Source: Pogonophryne albipinna (taxonomy: Eukaryota > Chordata > Actinopteri > Perciformes > Artedidraconidae). Taken from it: DNA of 64,000 nucleotides. The stretch covers positions 39,176,067-39,240,066 of the forward strand of contig CM053252.1 of assembly GCA_028583405.1 (NCBI GenBank), read 5' to 3'. Positions 46,119 through 58,148 of this stretch are shown here, in pieces; positions within the stretch are counted from its first letter, which is position 1; each line of letters starts with the position of its first letter. Position numbers and translations under genes: made by a program. The notes under the pieces were generated by a model. That model saw only the letters and a program-made list of their open reading frames with translations. It did no database searches and had not been told where the DNA came from.

Positions 46119-48551
46119 ATGTTGTATTTGAATCAAAACTCTTCTTTCTTTTAATTATTATTTCTGAAGAGATTATAAGGCTTTGATGAGGCCTTGTAAC
46201 TTTAAAATTATTTAATGAATGGTCAATGAACTGCAGCAACTGTCCCTTACATCACTCATAATGTTTGCTACTGGAGCCTTACTTGGTCTGGTATGACCGG
46301 TAGCTAACAGAAGCATTTTAGATATTACTGGCATTACTAGCTTTTTGTATGAGTCCTAAATCACATCATTTAGTCAGCATTTGACCACTTCTGGGTCCCC
46401 TGTAGCAAAGTCAATGTCTCTTTAACAAAACGTGTAAATATCCTAAAAAAGTTTTGCCACAGAGTTCATTTTGTGAAATAATCCGATTTACAATAGAAAC
46501 ATCTAAAGACAATATGTCATCACTGCACCACTCTCTGTTAACTTGGGACCTATGATTAATTGTACATTTCCCCGTTGCAGGACAAATAAAGGATTTCTGA
46601 TTCTGACCACTTATCGCTGTCCTGTTAACATATATTAAAATGATTGGTGCAATGTATGCAGCCTCAAAACTATGAGAACAAAAGCAGTGATCCACTGTAA
46701 AACATATTTTGTTATGCGATTCTTTGATATAGACCAGGGGTCTGCAACCCCTGGCACGCGTGCCACCATTGACACGCGGCACCGTAACCAGTGGCACACT
46801 AGTAATAAGTGGAATAAGTGTGCAAAATATAAAAAAAATATTTTCGGATCCTGAACGAGACCGCCGCCAGAGCGCGTCTCCCTGCAGAAGGAAGCCATGC
46901 ACGCAGCGCAGCCCCACTCTCTTTATCTCCAGGTGACTTTCTGCCGCTTTCCTCCGTGGTGCAGTGCTGATCGTTTCACCACGGAGGAAAGCACTTCACA
47001 AATTGCAGTAGCCATAAGGAGCTGTAGAAATGCCGCAGTTTTTGCGTGGCTGTGTCTTTAGTTGAAAGCCCAGTGGCGATCTGCTCATCTCTCATCGAAA
47101 TAATATGCTACAAAGGGGCGGACTGGCCATCTGTGTTCTGGAGAATCACAGAACGGACGATCGTCCTTATTATTATGCCGTTTAAACCAATTATTTAAAT
47201 GTGTTTGTTAAATTCGGCATCATGTAAGTTGCGCTGACAGGTCCACACACTGCTTCCCCGCAGCGAGGCTCCCCCCGCCCTCCTGCTGATAGTTCACGAG
47301 CGTCGAGCTCCTCAACCTGTTGATAATTCATACATATTTTTTTTAATGGCACTTCATATCAAAAAGGTTGCCGAGCCCTGCTATAGACAATTGAAAATAA
47401 TTATTATTCAGCTTGAGGGATAATTTGGAAGTAGTGATATGTTAAATATATATTGAAACGAATGGAAAGGTTAATATCAACTGCCCAATAAGGTGAACAG
47501 AGAGAACCTGCCTGTAAGAAAATATAGTTCCTCTTGTAAGTTAAACTGGGCATGAGAGCCAGAGATAAAGAAACGGACCAAGGGGAAATATTTCACCTAC
47601 CTTTCTGGCTTAAAGCTGGCTGGAGTTTTAATGAGCCATAACTCATTGCTGTTTTCCACCAGACTCTTTTTAAGAGTGCTGCTGCAGGGCTTATGTCTGA
47701 AAGACACAAAGTCAGCAGGACACTGGTACTGCTGCATCTTCTTCTCTGTGGATCAGAACAGAACACATTTCAGCACATGGCAGAGCATTGGAAATACACA
47801 GAGCAGCCATGTGCAAACAGTTGTGACTCGTGAGCACACTTTTTATTGAATTAACTTGAACTTATTACCTTACTTGTGAGTACCTCCCCTATGAAATATT
47901 TTCTATGGTGCCAAAACTGTTATTTTATGAAACAGAGATTTGAAAGGCTGGTCATTTAAATGGTATCTCTAAAATATTGGATGACACATTGCCGAGCATC
48001 ATTTTGAATTAAACTACACTGATGTTCATGTTAACATAGATAGGGCTAAGATTATAGACATTGTATTGTATACAGTATAACAGGCAGTTGCACTTTACGA
48101 TGACATTCTTCAGCTCTCCACACCTACATATTTAGAAACTATACATGCAAACAAAGATATAAGATAAAAAGTAGCATATCTATCTATTTAAAAAATATAT
48201 ATAAGCTCACATACATTAAACAGTTCTTGTCCCAGAATAAAAGTGCATGATGTGCTGCATGATAAAGCTAACAATAGCTACACTTTAAACATATATTGTT
48301 CTCTTGCAATGAATACAACGAGTAGTGTAACCCCTGTATGTGGGGCTGAGCCACTACAGCCTACTGTACTGTGTATTTACTTGCTTGCATTCTATTCCAG
48401 AGTAAAGCTGCCAACATGAAGCTGAACTAAACATGAGCAACAGCAGCGTTGTGCATCCGACATGTGAGAACTTACCAGTTTCTTTCTGCTTTACAGATGA
48501 TCCTGTAGTGTTATTGCCCTCATCCTCGCTTGATGACATGTCTCTAGGCAT
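42871..48551 (-). CDS. polr1g: RNA polymerase I subunit RPA34 (POLR1G/CD3EAP/PAF49)
   Basis: Three coding exons on the minus strand, 48476-48551, 47601-47745 and 42871-43633, give 327 aa. The donors are ACTG|GTAAGT and AAAG|GTAGGT; the acceptors are CCACAG and TTTCAG; phases agree. The start is ATG at 48551; a second Met is four codons later. Family-typical blocks are QCPADF (33-38), ELWLIKTPASF (60-70), VPLSG (78-82) and PASPAPSIPPGLKQRFHPFG (about 155-174), matching human POLR1G. The C-terminal half is acidic/basic low complexity with three Lys runs, ending KKSKTDDD, as in nucleolar members. The protein forms a heterodimer with POLR1E on RNA polymerase I and promotes rRNA transcription in the nucleolus. 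It is shorter than the mammalian protein, mainly through fewer Lys-rich repeats. Intron 2 (about 4 kb) is full of repeats. Confidence 0.93.
43824..43847. repeat. (CATA)n microsatellite at element edge
   Basis: Six ATAC units in polr1g intron 2, abutting the left end of the element at 43848. Confidence 0.8.
43848..46046. mobile_element. hAT-like element in polr1g intron 2
   Basis: The left end (TAATGCTGTTAAAATTATCG) and right end (AATTTTAATAGTTTGACAGC, ending CCCTAATA) are degenerate inverted copies of a common vertebrate hAT terminus. Runs of CATA and TA flank it, hiding any duplication. Inside are a complete hAT insertion (44597-45791) and probable further hAT ends (CAGTGGCAGCGCCAGGG complement near 43964; CAGGGGTGCACATAACTGG at 44282). 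Confidence 0.55.
44597..45791. mobile_element. hAT transposon, non-autonomous, 1195 bp
   Basis: An exact 8-bp duplication, CCCCACGG, lies at 44589-44596 and 45792-45799. Inverted termini are CAGGGCTCGAGCTTAAGG and GTTAGTCGAGAGCCCTG. Repeated GGGACG motifs lie inside both ends (about 44660-44680 and 45700-45752), a typical subterminal pattern. Confidence 0.9.
46047..46117. repeat. (AT)n microsatellite
   Basis: About 35 TA units in polr1g intron 2, at the right edge of the hAT-like element. Confidence 0.93.
46560..46607 (+). repeat. LINE 3'-tail fragment
   Basis: TTTCCCCGTTGCAGGACAAA followed by TAAAGGATTTCTGATTCTGA matches the stem-plus-short-repeat ending of fish LINEs. Confidence 0.5.
46735..47380. 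mobile_element. hAT transposon, non-autonomous, 646 bp
   Basis: Inverted termini are CAGGGGTCTGCAACC and GGTTGCCGAGCCCTG. Flanks ATATAGAC (46727-46734) and CTATAGAC (47381-47388) share 7 of 8 bases. GGCACGCGTGCCA near the left end and AATGGCACTTCATATC near the right are characteristic of Charlie-type hAT relatives. Confidence 0.8.
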
Positions 48552-49059
48552 TCTTAGGTTTACTAATAACCACAAACTGCTCAAATTACAAGTTTTCTAC
48601 ACCAAAACGCATGGCTACAGTGGACGCACATGTGTTGACGCCAGATGACCTCTGCACTATAGTTACTTCACTTCCGTGGCAGTTTCTGATGTAGTTCTAA
48701 AACAAGCCACTGTACGTTGGTTTGCGTTGACAAAACCTGGGCAGGAAACTCAAACACCCAAAATGCACCACGAAAGGTTACGTAACGCTTCAGCGTCCGT
48801 CGGGAAGCAGTTGACAGCAGCAGACAAGAGCAGGCCGAAGTGGGTAAACAAAACAAACATATGAAAAAAAGAGCAAAGAAAACCGAACGCTATAATTTTA
48901 TATCCGTAGGATGTTTAACATTGTTATTAAGCGGCTTGAATTCCGTTAAAGAAGAAAGTATTTTGCAAAGGAGGGCGTGCACCTGCCAGAGCTAAACAGG
49001 TTAACCTATAGCTAACGTGTGCTAGCAGCCTCTCAGGTTAGCAGGCTAGCCTTGCAGCC
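48552..49059. promoter_or_regulatory. Head-to-head polr1g/irf2bp1 promoter region
   Basis: The two start codons are 508 bp apart and point away from each other, so both 5' UTRs and core promoters must fit here. No clear TATA box lies at a fitting distance from either start. It is a candidate bidirectional promoter. Confidence 0.6.
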
Positions 49060-50577
49060 ATGTCGTCCCCCTCCTCCTCCCGGCGCCAGTGGTGCTACCT
49101 GTGCGACCTGCCGAAGATGCCGTGGACTGTGGTGTGGGACTTCAGCGAGGTGGTTTGCCGTGGCTGCGTGAACTACGAGGGAGCTAATCAGATAGAGTTC
49201 CTCATAGCGAGTGCCCGACAGCTGAAACGGACCCATGGGATGCAGGACGGTAACGTCAGGTCACCTGGTCCCTCGCCCAATAAACACGGCACATCTGGCA
49301 GAGGAGATGCGGAGGGAGGCAGGCCGCACATGGACCGCTTCGAAAGGGGAGGAAGAGGAGAAGTCACCGTGTCAGCTATTCGTGTGCCCCCCAACGGGCT
49401 GCACCGTGACGGTCAGCCTCAACAAGAAGTAAACCGTCAGAGCCCCAGCGGGAGCAGAAGACCCCTGCTAGGCGCTACTATCAATCCTAACCTCATAACT
49501 CAAAGTATCGCAGGGATTCCCCATGGGCTACTTGCGGGCATGACGGCGGGTCTGACCGCCAGGACAGCCCCTATGAGCAACCCCATGATCTTCCCTGCAC
49601 CGGTGCTGTCCGAGATGAGCCGCAGACAGCTGGGGATCGGGATAGGGATAGCCCCTTTCATCACTCCGGAGCTGGAGCGAGAGCTCAGTTCATCCCATAA
49701 CCAGTCCAAGAATCAGACGCAGATCCACAGTGCTGTGGCTGGCAGCAGCTCCAGCAAGAGTTCATGCCTCCCTTCTTCATCCTCGACCCCAGCTGGAGGT
49801 GTGAGCCAGACCAGCCCCAAGCCTGCCTCATCTCCAGCCAGGCAGCCACGTCCCCTAACCTCCAGGTCTGGAGGGGAACCCCTTGGATCCAGCTCCTCAG
49901 CAGAGGCGGCCACCACAGCTGCAGCGTTACCCCACAGTGGTGCCTCTGAGCTGGGATCAGCATCTGCCAGCAACACCCATTCCACAGGAAACACTCTGTC
50001 GTGCACTCTGTGTCATGAGAGGCTGGAAGACACGCACTTTGTACAGTGTCCATCAATGGCCGGGCATAGGTTGGTTCTGTTTTCTATTTAGGTCTTTTTG
50101 AGGTTGCATATTGAAGTGAACAGCCTAAAAACATTTGTTATATATTTTTCAATTTTTAGAATACTTGGTTTTGAGACTAACTACCAATTCAAGAATGCTT
50201 TCTTATTTCTTATTACAATAAGTTACTGAAATATGTATAAGTGGATGTCATCTCTCACAGCAATGCGTAATCATGTATTCTTTAACTCCACCAAATGTAG
50301 GTTCTGCTTCCCCTGCACCAGAGTGTACATCCAGAGCCGGCGGGGCGATGGGGAGGTGTACTGTCCCAGCGGGGAGCGCTGTCCGTTGGACACGTCTCCC
50401 AACAGCCCCCCTTGGGCCTTCATGCAGGGAGAGGTCTCCACCATCCTGGGCTCTGGAGGAGCAGGAGCTGCATCAGCTGCTGCTCCTGGAGCCGGGAACG
50501 GGCCGGGAGCAGGGCCCGGGGCCGGGGGCGGAGCTGCCAGCGGAGACGTCACTGTCAAAAAAGAAAGCGAGACGTGA
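49060..50577 (+). CDS. irf2bp1: Interferon regulatory factor 2-binding protein 1
   Basis: Two coding exons, 49060-50069 and 50301-50577 (AG|GTTGGT donor, ATGTAG acceptor, split Arg codon), give 428 aa. Residues 8-60 form the IRF2BP zinc finger, with [16 protein letters not shown], Cys12, Cys15, Cys33 and Cys36. The Trp after RRQ, LPKMPW and VWDFSE point to IRF2BP1 rather than IRF2BP2 or IRF2BPL. Residues about 313-375 are the C-terminal RING ([29 protein letters not shown]), then [13 protein letters not shown], a Gly/Ala-rich insert and a final VKKES. Family proteins are nuclear co-repressors of IRF2 with RING ligase-like activity. The middle is Ser/Pro-rich and lacks the conserved central segment of human IRF2BP1 (584 aa), so this protein is unusually short. 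Neighbours polr1g and foxa3 support the call. Confidence 0.92.
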
Positions 50578-50725
50578 TGGGGATTTCCATGGAAACCAAG
50601 CCAGGACCTAACACAGCAACAGGCAGGTCCACAGCTGTACACTGAGAGCAGCTGGCATAATGAGAAAGCAGCTTAGTTTACTCCAATGTCTTTTGGGATA
50701 TTGGTATAACAAATGTAGACGAATG

Positions 50726-50731
50726 AATAAA
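50726..50731 (+). terminator. Candidate polyadenylation signal of irf2bp1
   Basis: AATAAA about 150 bp past the stop codon, the first in the 3' region. Use of later sites is possible. Confidence 0.5.
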
Positions 50732-53700
50732 GGGGTTTTAGAGAGGAAGATATAAAACATTATTAGTCTTCATATATGTTGCATGACAACACCTCTTTCA
50801 TTGAAACTGTGTTGTAACTGTATTTATTTATGTTCAACAAGATGGCTAATCTAGATCACACTGCTTTGATGGTAGGTGGTGTCCCTTGGTGTAATTCTAT
50901 GTTTTAGGTTTGCTTTTTGTTTCTCCACAGTCACAGCATACCAGAAGGAGGCGTCTGCAATGGAGCTCTGAGAGATCCAGAGGAGAAGCACCACAGCTCA
51001 GAAAACATTCACAGGTCTCGACTCCAACTACTCACACCACCAAATTCTATTGACTATTCTATCAATGATCAGACCTGAAATGCCTGTATGATGTACTGTT
51101 GGAATCAGATATTCAGGGCCAATCAGCAGTGGCTACTTTTTGTCAAGTTACTTGTAGTTGTGCCAGTTGAAACAGCTGATCACGCCCACATTAGCACTGC
51201 CAGCTAGCTACTGTTAGCAGCTGGAAATCAATGGGCTGAAGCAACACATATTTTTCAACAGGAGTTTTCTACAATCCACAAAACTTACAACTACATTACA
51301 ATAACTTACAATAAATGCTGTAATGACATTCAATATATTCTCACTACATGTTGAATAAGCACCTTAAGAAACAACCAGTGCCAACAGGACTACTGAACTC
51401 TATATATAGCTACTCACCAGTGTATTCATATATCATTATCATTGATTTGATCTGCTAAAGGTAGCTAGCATAGCAGCAGAAGGTAGCTTGTTAGCAGTAT
51501 AGCAATGTTTTTTGTTTCAAATGACCCTTCTTAAACTCACAGAGAGTAGCCATGGTCCACAGTGTTTTGCCAGAAAGCACAAAAGCTTATTTTGAGGAAT
51601 CCAACACAAATTCTGTTCTAAAATAGCAGCCACGGTTGTTCTATATTTCTTTCTCTTGATGATCAAATGTTTGCTGGCAGCATGCAGTGGAAACCAGTTA
51701 GAACTAGCCATTGTCTCAGTGCTTGATCCAAACAAAACATTTTTGCGTGTACGAATGCAATTCACGTGAACAACTGACCGTAAAATCCATCAAATGGACC
51801 GTTATAATGAAAGGTGTACCTTAAATTTGAAAGACAGATGTAATATGTTTTAATGTTATATGACTGAATCTGTGTCCTGCCATACAACCTTTTTTTTCTA
51901 GAAAATAGTCAAAGAAATCTCCTCTAAAACGACATGAAATATGGACGTAATGCCAGTAATGACATTTCTCTTTGTGTGTTTTAGTTTTTTATGTTGGCGT
52001 TAACTAGAGCTGACTGTGATGCAGAGAAAGGAGTGTGTGGCAAAGACAGCCACAGAGACTCGGTGTGTATCTAAATGTTGCTTTCATACCAGATCCAGCC
52101 CAGCCTACGCTTTACCCCAAATGTATATTGAAGATATCTATTGATAGGCCTAGGACTATTTTATACTAGAATGTTCAATGTTAGTATATACTGTATAGAT
52201 CGAATAGTTTGTGCAATCCTTAGTCATATGCAAACATTTGTAATTAAAAATGATTGTTTATAATTTCTTAAAGATTTAGTTCTTTTAAAAGTTAGAATCC
52301 ACCTAAAAGCAGAATTGTTGTTTCTCCCAATGGACACAAGACTTCCAATCACATTATTGGAACGCAGCAAATATTAAAAAAATTAAAAAATATGTTTTCA
52401 TGGTTGAACTCGGCACATGGTGACATTAATGATCTTAATTTGAATCAATCACAGTCTTCTGAAATGTGCTTTCCATTCACGTCCATAGAACCATTCATGG
52501 ATGATCACACATACTGTAAATCAGACTTTTCTTGCCAGAGAATGTACAAATATTTAATGTTCATGAATTGAACAATCCAAAATTGGTCACACATTTTATA
52601 CAAATGAGTTTTTCGGGGATTCTTTCTTTATGCTCTACATGTACTCTGCAGTACAGAAGCACAGACAAACCAAAGGTAACTACGCCCAAATGGATGTTTC
52701 TGGATGTAAATGTTTTATGGAAATCTATATATATGGCTATACTTCTTGGCCAGGTCTTAACCGGCTTTTCTGCATCAAGCCGTTACAGTTTACAGGGCCA
52801 CGTGGTCTACTGTAATAATGGGATTTCATATTAAAAGTCTACAGTATGCAGTAAATACTGTTATATTGATGAGTGTCCCACAGATCAGGTGTGTTGTAGA
52901 AAAATGTATTTGAAGAAGTGGAATTTCAGTTTAATATGCACTGATACGTCATGCAATCCCTTGTTAAGTGCCTTTTTAAATGTTTACCGTCTGTTTGTGT
53001 GTCTGGGAACCTCAGGGGAAGTGCAGTGGCTTCTTTTATTGTTTGCTCAATGATTAACCTGTCCCTGCTGCCGCCATCACACGGCTCTGCTTTGATCGGA
53101 GCCTTTGTAAAGGGGCCAGCCATTCATTGTCCTGATACGGTCTCTCCTCACATCTCTTCCTTTCTTTATCATCTCTAGATCTGTTGGCTTTATTGCAGCT
53201 TCATGTACAAAATAGAAACCAGGAATAAACGGGATGGAAACCTCTTTTCTCTTTCTTGAGCTGAATATTTAGTCCTGTTAAATACTGAGGACAACTTTCA
53301 TCAAGATAAAAGTGTGTCATGACTTAAATAATGATTGATTACAAACTTCACAGACAGGTTTCCTGATGAACCCAGCGTAATATGCTATTTCTCATTGAGC
53401 TCAGTTGATTCTCTGAACACAAGTCCAGTATTGATTTTGTAATCTTGCCTTGTTGCCTTGGAGAAGCCCTTGGATACAGGGACCATAGCTACAATTGATT
53501 TTGGACACATGTTTAATGACATGAGGAGTTCACAGTACACTGACCCATTCATGACACATTTTGGGGCATTCATTTTCAGAGCATTCAGAAAGTATTAAGA
53601 TCTCTTCACTTTTTCCACATCACAGCCTTTGGATTACTTTAATTTAATTAATTTGTATGTGCTATCATAGCCTATGATAAGTATAATGTACTCACGTAGT

Positions 53701-55080
53701 AAAGAAATAAACTTACACAACCCACATTGGAACCAGACAACCAGAGCAGAAGCCTAACTTGACATAACTGTGTGTATCCAACACAACAGTGCATCACACG
53801 GTCAGGACTTCAGCTAACAAATCGGAGATGTAAGGTTTAATCACGTTCTCCTCAAATTCCATGAGGATCATTCTCTCTGATAAGAAGGGTCTGCTGTACA
53901 CAATGTGGCGGTGCAAGAGAAGCATCAGAACAACAAACAGGACCACAAGTGCACAGGTCCAATCTGTCAGTTGTAAACATTTAATATCAAATACAGATAT
54001 CCTGCTAACAAGGACAAGACCAGAAAATACAACAAGTGCCTTTTTGTCAAAAGTGAAATGTGTTACATTGTTATTTTCTTTGGATTAAGGTGATCTGTGT
54101 ATTAGTTAATTTACTTAAATGGATCCTCCCCACACTTCCTCTGTCAACTCCACACCAGATGTAATGTGATACACCACTTCTGCCAGTGAATCTACTTCCA
54201 TGACCATTCTCTAAAGAAATGGTATTTCATCGTGTGCAGGCCTTTAAACACAAATGGAGATTTAATCCTTTATTAGTAGAAGATGTGCTACTTTTTTAAA
54301 GAAAGAAAACAACATGATGATGAGAACACAGAGAAGTCCATGTGTGATACAAACCATTGAATCTTGAACTTGGTCCTGCTGGCTTTCATCATGTACATGC
54401 AACATGGTTTATTACAAATGAAATATCCAGGTGTTACATTCACAGTTACTCCATCAGTGTCTGTGTAATGAATTGAATTTCAGTTCATTTTCTTTACCGT
54501 TGTGTTTTGTGTCTTCCCGTTAATGTATTTAGTCCTGGTTTGATTCTTTATCAAGCATATTGTAAATATGTGTTATACCTTTAAAGGCAACTTCATTCTA
54601 ACTCATTCAGGTGTGGCTTATCTATTTGGTCCATATAATTTACAGAAAATGAAAGCTAGGTTTTCAGTTAAAAGGGTAAAATGTTGAATCATGTTAACTA
54701 AACTCAGGATCACATCTTGATGGATTACCGCACAGACTGGTATGGTTTAGTCAGTTACTGTGTTGAAACCAATACAAATATGTAATGGCAGCACATATGA
54801 CACAAAAAACATTTTCATTTATTTATTGGAAATTATTATTTTGTTGCAATCAGATGAAATAACCCCTTATTTCATTTCGATATCATTTATTTTAAGAACA
54901 GGCTGAATTGTACCGAGGACAACTGTTCAGTCTTTCCAGACTTTTGAGAAAAAAAAGCTTTTCTGCAGGTTTTCTGATTTCTGGCCACCAGGTGGCGCTT
55001 TTATGTTGATTCTGTCTGAAAGAACAGAGTCTGTCTGGCACCACGTCATGAACTCTGTGTGATGAAGCTGCTCATTTTAT
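50732..55080. other. irf2bp1-foxa3 intergenic sequence, first part
   Basis: Mostly unique AT-rich DNA and remarkably poor in recognisable transposons compared with 1-48 kb. No further exon was found by looking for splice-flanked coding segments. Part may be a longer irf2bp1 3' UTR. Confidence 0.5.
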
Positions 55081-55099
55081 CATGAAGAATAAGAGAGGG

Positions 55100-55260
55100 G
55101 GGGGGGGTTGTTAATTATTCCTCCCCGCCGGCCGCCTGCTCCTCGGCTGATCTGTCGTTTCCTCCATTAGCCCAGCTATTGTTAAAACAATTATAGAGGT
55201 GTTAATGGACGGTGGAGGGCCCATTGGCATGAAAAGCGGCCCACAGAGAGGATGTGGCTA
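55100..55260. promoter_or_regulatory. Candidate conserved non-coding element with paired SOX sites
   Basis: ATTGTTAAAACAAT (55178-55191) is two SOX-type half-sites facing each other, in otherwise unique sequence with balanced composition and several TAATTA/ATTAG homeobox-like cores. A run of G at 55097-55107 precedes it. It lies about 3 kb upstream of foxa3. Its function is inferred. Confidence 0.35.
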
Positions 55261-55979
55261 AATGTGTGTTGGAGAACATGGAGGACCTTAAAGGAGCATT
55301 ACACCAACCTCAGATGCGTATTTAGAGACAGCTGGATGAGTCATGGCCGAGATACAGAGCTCAGCCCTCAGTGTGTGGGACAAAAGTAAATACACCCTGT
55401 TCAAAGAGCATCCATCTGAACACATATTGCATCATTATCATACGATCAGATAACAGTAAATACAAAAAATCTCCACCCTCCAGTTATTCTCTATAATCAT
55501 CGGAAGTAATTAGTGTATTCCAGGAGAGCAGACAAATGTCCATCCATTTTTTATCTTGAGCAACATAAATACAATGGGAAGCTGTATTCGAAATCCATGG
55601 CTTCATATGTCCCACAATCCCCTGAAGGCAACACGTTTCTATTTATGTAAAGCTTTGAAACTCCTATTGCAGTTTAGTTTCTGTTAGAATTTTGGTTAAA
55701 GACCTGATGGTTGCTGATATGGGAATGAATTCTGCTGTCAGAATGGATACAACATTAATATAAGCTTGCGTTATAGGTTGTTTACTTAGAGGACCATCCT
55801 TTGCTTGAATCTATCTGTTCAGTTATCACATGAACCAAAGTGTATAACTCTGTAGAAATGTACCTCACACAGGCGAATCAATCCCTCAAACTACTTGATA
55901 TGTTGTTTGTCATTATTGTTTGTTTACTCGTTATGATGATCATAAGCTGGAAGTCACAGCTTTAAGCATACCAGTGTCC

Positions 55980-56110
55980 ACATGAAGAAAGCTCCTCTCC
56001 CAGGCTTAATTACATCATTACAGACACGGAGGTGTTAGCTCATTCCAAGTGTTAATCGATCTGACTGCGTTTTGCAAACAGGCGATAATCGCTGAGTGAT
56101 GGCCTGCAGA
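55980..56110. promoter_or_regulatory. Candidate conserved non-coding element
   Basis: A unique, motif-dense block with GGCTTAATTACATCATTACA and CAAGTGTTAATCGATCTG (homeobox and HNF/TCF-like cores), about 2 kb upstream of foxa3. No coding potential. Confidence 0.3.
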
Positions 56111-56155
56111 GAATACCTCTGACTAGGCTATATGTTGTGTATAGGCCTATAGCTA

Positions 56156-56275
56156 GACGATGTTTTTATTATTTACCATCAAAGGATCAGCCAGTGAACC
56201 ACCATTTTATAAAAAGGCAGAACACTTGAAGGTTCACTGGCTGATCATTTGATGGTAAATAATAAGAAAATCGTC
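56156..56275. repeat. 120-bp hairpin: 45-bp inverted repeat, 30-base loop
   Basis: Arms 56156-56200 and 56231-56275 pair at 42 of 45 positions. The loop-side ends read CAGCCAGTGAACC and GGTTCACTGGCTG. It could be a tiny MITE, an RNA hairpin, or a palindrome of other origin; nothing decides between them. Confidence 0.85.
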
Positions 56276-56439
56276 CTCTGGTTGATTTGTAAATGGATTT
56301 AATCCTCAATATTTTTAAGGCAACACGACCAAAGCAAGAGATGCACCAATCATGCTCTTAACATGAAAACACTTTACAGATATAAAATGCACCGGATGAT
56401 GCTTGTGTTGGTGCATCTGCACGCTCATGTGCCTTCCTG

Positions 56440-56760
56440 TTATTTCTTATTTCCTCGAGATCTTTTCTCACAGTCTAATCCCGTCGCCCTCCCGCCTGCG
56501 CATCAATTACATGTCCATTGACTGGCCATTAGGCAGAGGCATTGACATTCACAGGCCTCCGTCTGCAGCCAGGCCGATGTGTATTCCAGCACACAGGAGC
56601 CAGGCCTATATGCATTACAGGATCTCATTATTTATTGTGATTGTCTGCGACGGCGCGCCGCGAAGGCCTCTTTGGAGAGAAAAGGTTCCCATGGAAAATG
56701 GTCACAATTACGCACGATTGATCCAAGAGAACTGCTTCCTTTCATACCTTTAAATGTTGA
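56440..56760. promoter_or_regulatory. Candidate conserved non-coding element upstream of foxa3
   Basis: The block around GCGCATCAATTACATGTCC, GACTGGCCATTAGGCAGAGG and TTATTTATTGTGATTGTC has unique sequence and mixed composition. It looks unlike surrounding AT-rich DNA. An ORF of 116 codons overlaps but has no family likeness. Confidence 0.35.
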
Positions 56761-57740
56761 TGGTGAGTTTACTTTATTGCAGTGGCACATACATTCACAG
56801 TATGTGAATGGTTATTATCAGTGTGGGAACCTCGAGGGGATCTCTGATTGGATCTCTGATGTTATTCAAATATTTCCCTGACTATCTGACAATCAGGAAC
56901 ATATTTGACTATCTAACCCCAGAACATGTAATAAGTTTGGCGGTTGCTCCAATTAAACCCTCAAAGAACGCAACACATTCATATTCAGATTGTAGGCTGG
57001 GTTCATAGAAGTGATAGCTGAGGGAATTAACAACTTTCACGCCCCTCAACACACAAAACACAGACTCTCTTTACCAAAAACGTATTCAAGATAGTATTTG
57101 TTCCAAAAATGCAATATTATGTTTGACAAGTCGTATCATTTCCTTTTTGGAAATGTAATTGTATTTCCAAAGCTGCAGAATACAATTGAAAAATAATGAA
57201 TGTGTTATGGTTGAAAGGAAGCACCATGCAGCATTTGGGCAAATTATTTAATTGATCCCATTTATAGAACAAATATATAATTTCAAAACCGGTTTGATTA
57301 TTAACTTGAAAGCATGTTAATGTTGGGGGGGGGTTGTGTTCTTTTGCGAGTATGAGTGGGGATGCAATATTATTGAATGACAACCAGTTTTCATCAACTT
57401 TGTTGTTCTTTGATTCATGTATTTGTCTTTTTTCGGTATATTTTTTTTTTAACAAGTGATGCGATTTTGTGTCATGATGACGTTTTGAATGTAATGTAAT
57501 TAAATCCCTAATCATTCGGTAAACATTCAATTATACCAATAAAAGCAATTAATGTGAACTTTGCTGCTATTTTAAAAGGAACAAACTCTCCTCAGCTGTG
57601 AGCTGAAGGATTATGGGATGGTCGCAGGTCCGGGTGGCCCCACTGCAGCCGCCGGCCAATATACAGCACGCCAGGGGGCCACATCGGCCTTTTTGCGGGG
57701 CCCTTCCTGGATCCTAACACGGTATTGAAATGTCAGGAGT

Positions 57741-57768
57741 GGGGCGGGCCCCTTTGGCTCCCTATAAG
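57741..57768 (+). promoter_or_regulatory. Putative foxa3 core promoter
   Basis: A GC box (GGGGCGGGCC, 57741-57750) is followed by CTATAAG (57762-57768), a TATA-like element. Transcription from about 57795 would give a 5' UTR near 350 bases before the ATG at 58149. Confidence 0.5.
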
Positions 57769-58148
57769 AAGAGGCGTTCAGGTCCCTCTGCTGTATTTGC
57801 GCGCTACACCTCCGCCTGCACGCTGCGTCCCGAGGACAGGAAGAAATGGGCCACCAGAACATCTGCAGACATAACAAGAATATGTTATGAAACAATGGAT
57901 GCCTGACCAATAAGAAATATTGACTCTAATTCCCAGGAGCAGAGCGTCACACCATCTGACTTTTTTTTCTCGAACTTTTGATTCTTCCTAGATATTTTCT
58001 CCGCGTGTCTTGGCAAAAGGAGACATCTGTCTGCTTTGGGATTTTTTCCCCCAGAAAACTTCCAATTTTGTGAAGGATTCTATATTTATTTTCTAGATAA
58101 AAGAACGGTCATAGAAACTTGATTCTCCTCCAAAGACTTGTGTTGGGG

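Noticed and set aside
46411..46917. 168-aa minus-strand ORF in polr1g intron 2
   Set aside because: Covers a LINE tail and the left end of a hAT element; no domain seen.
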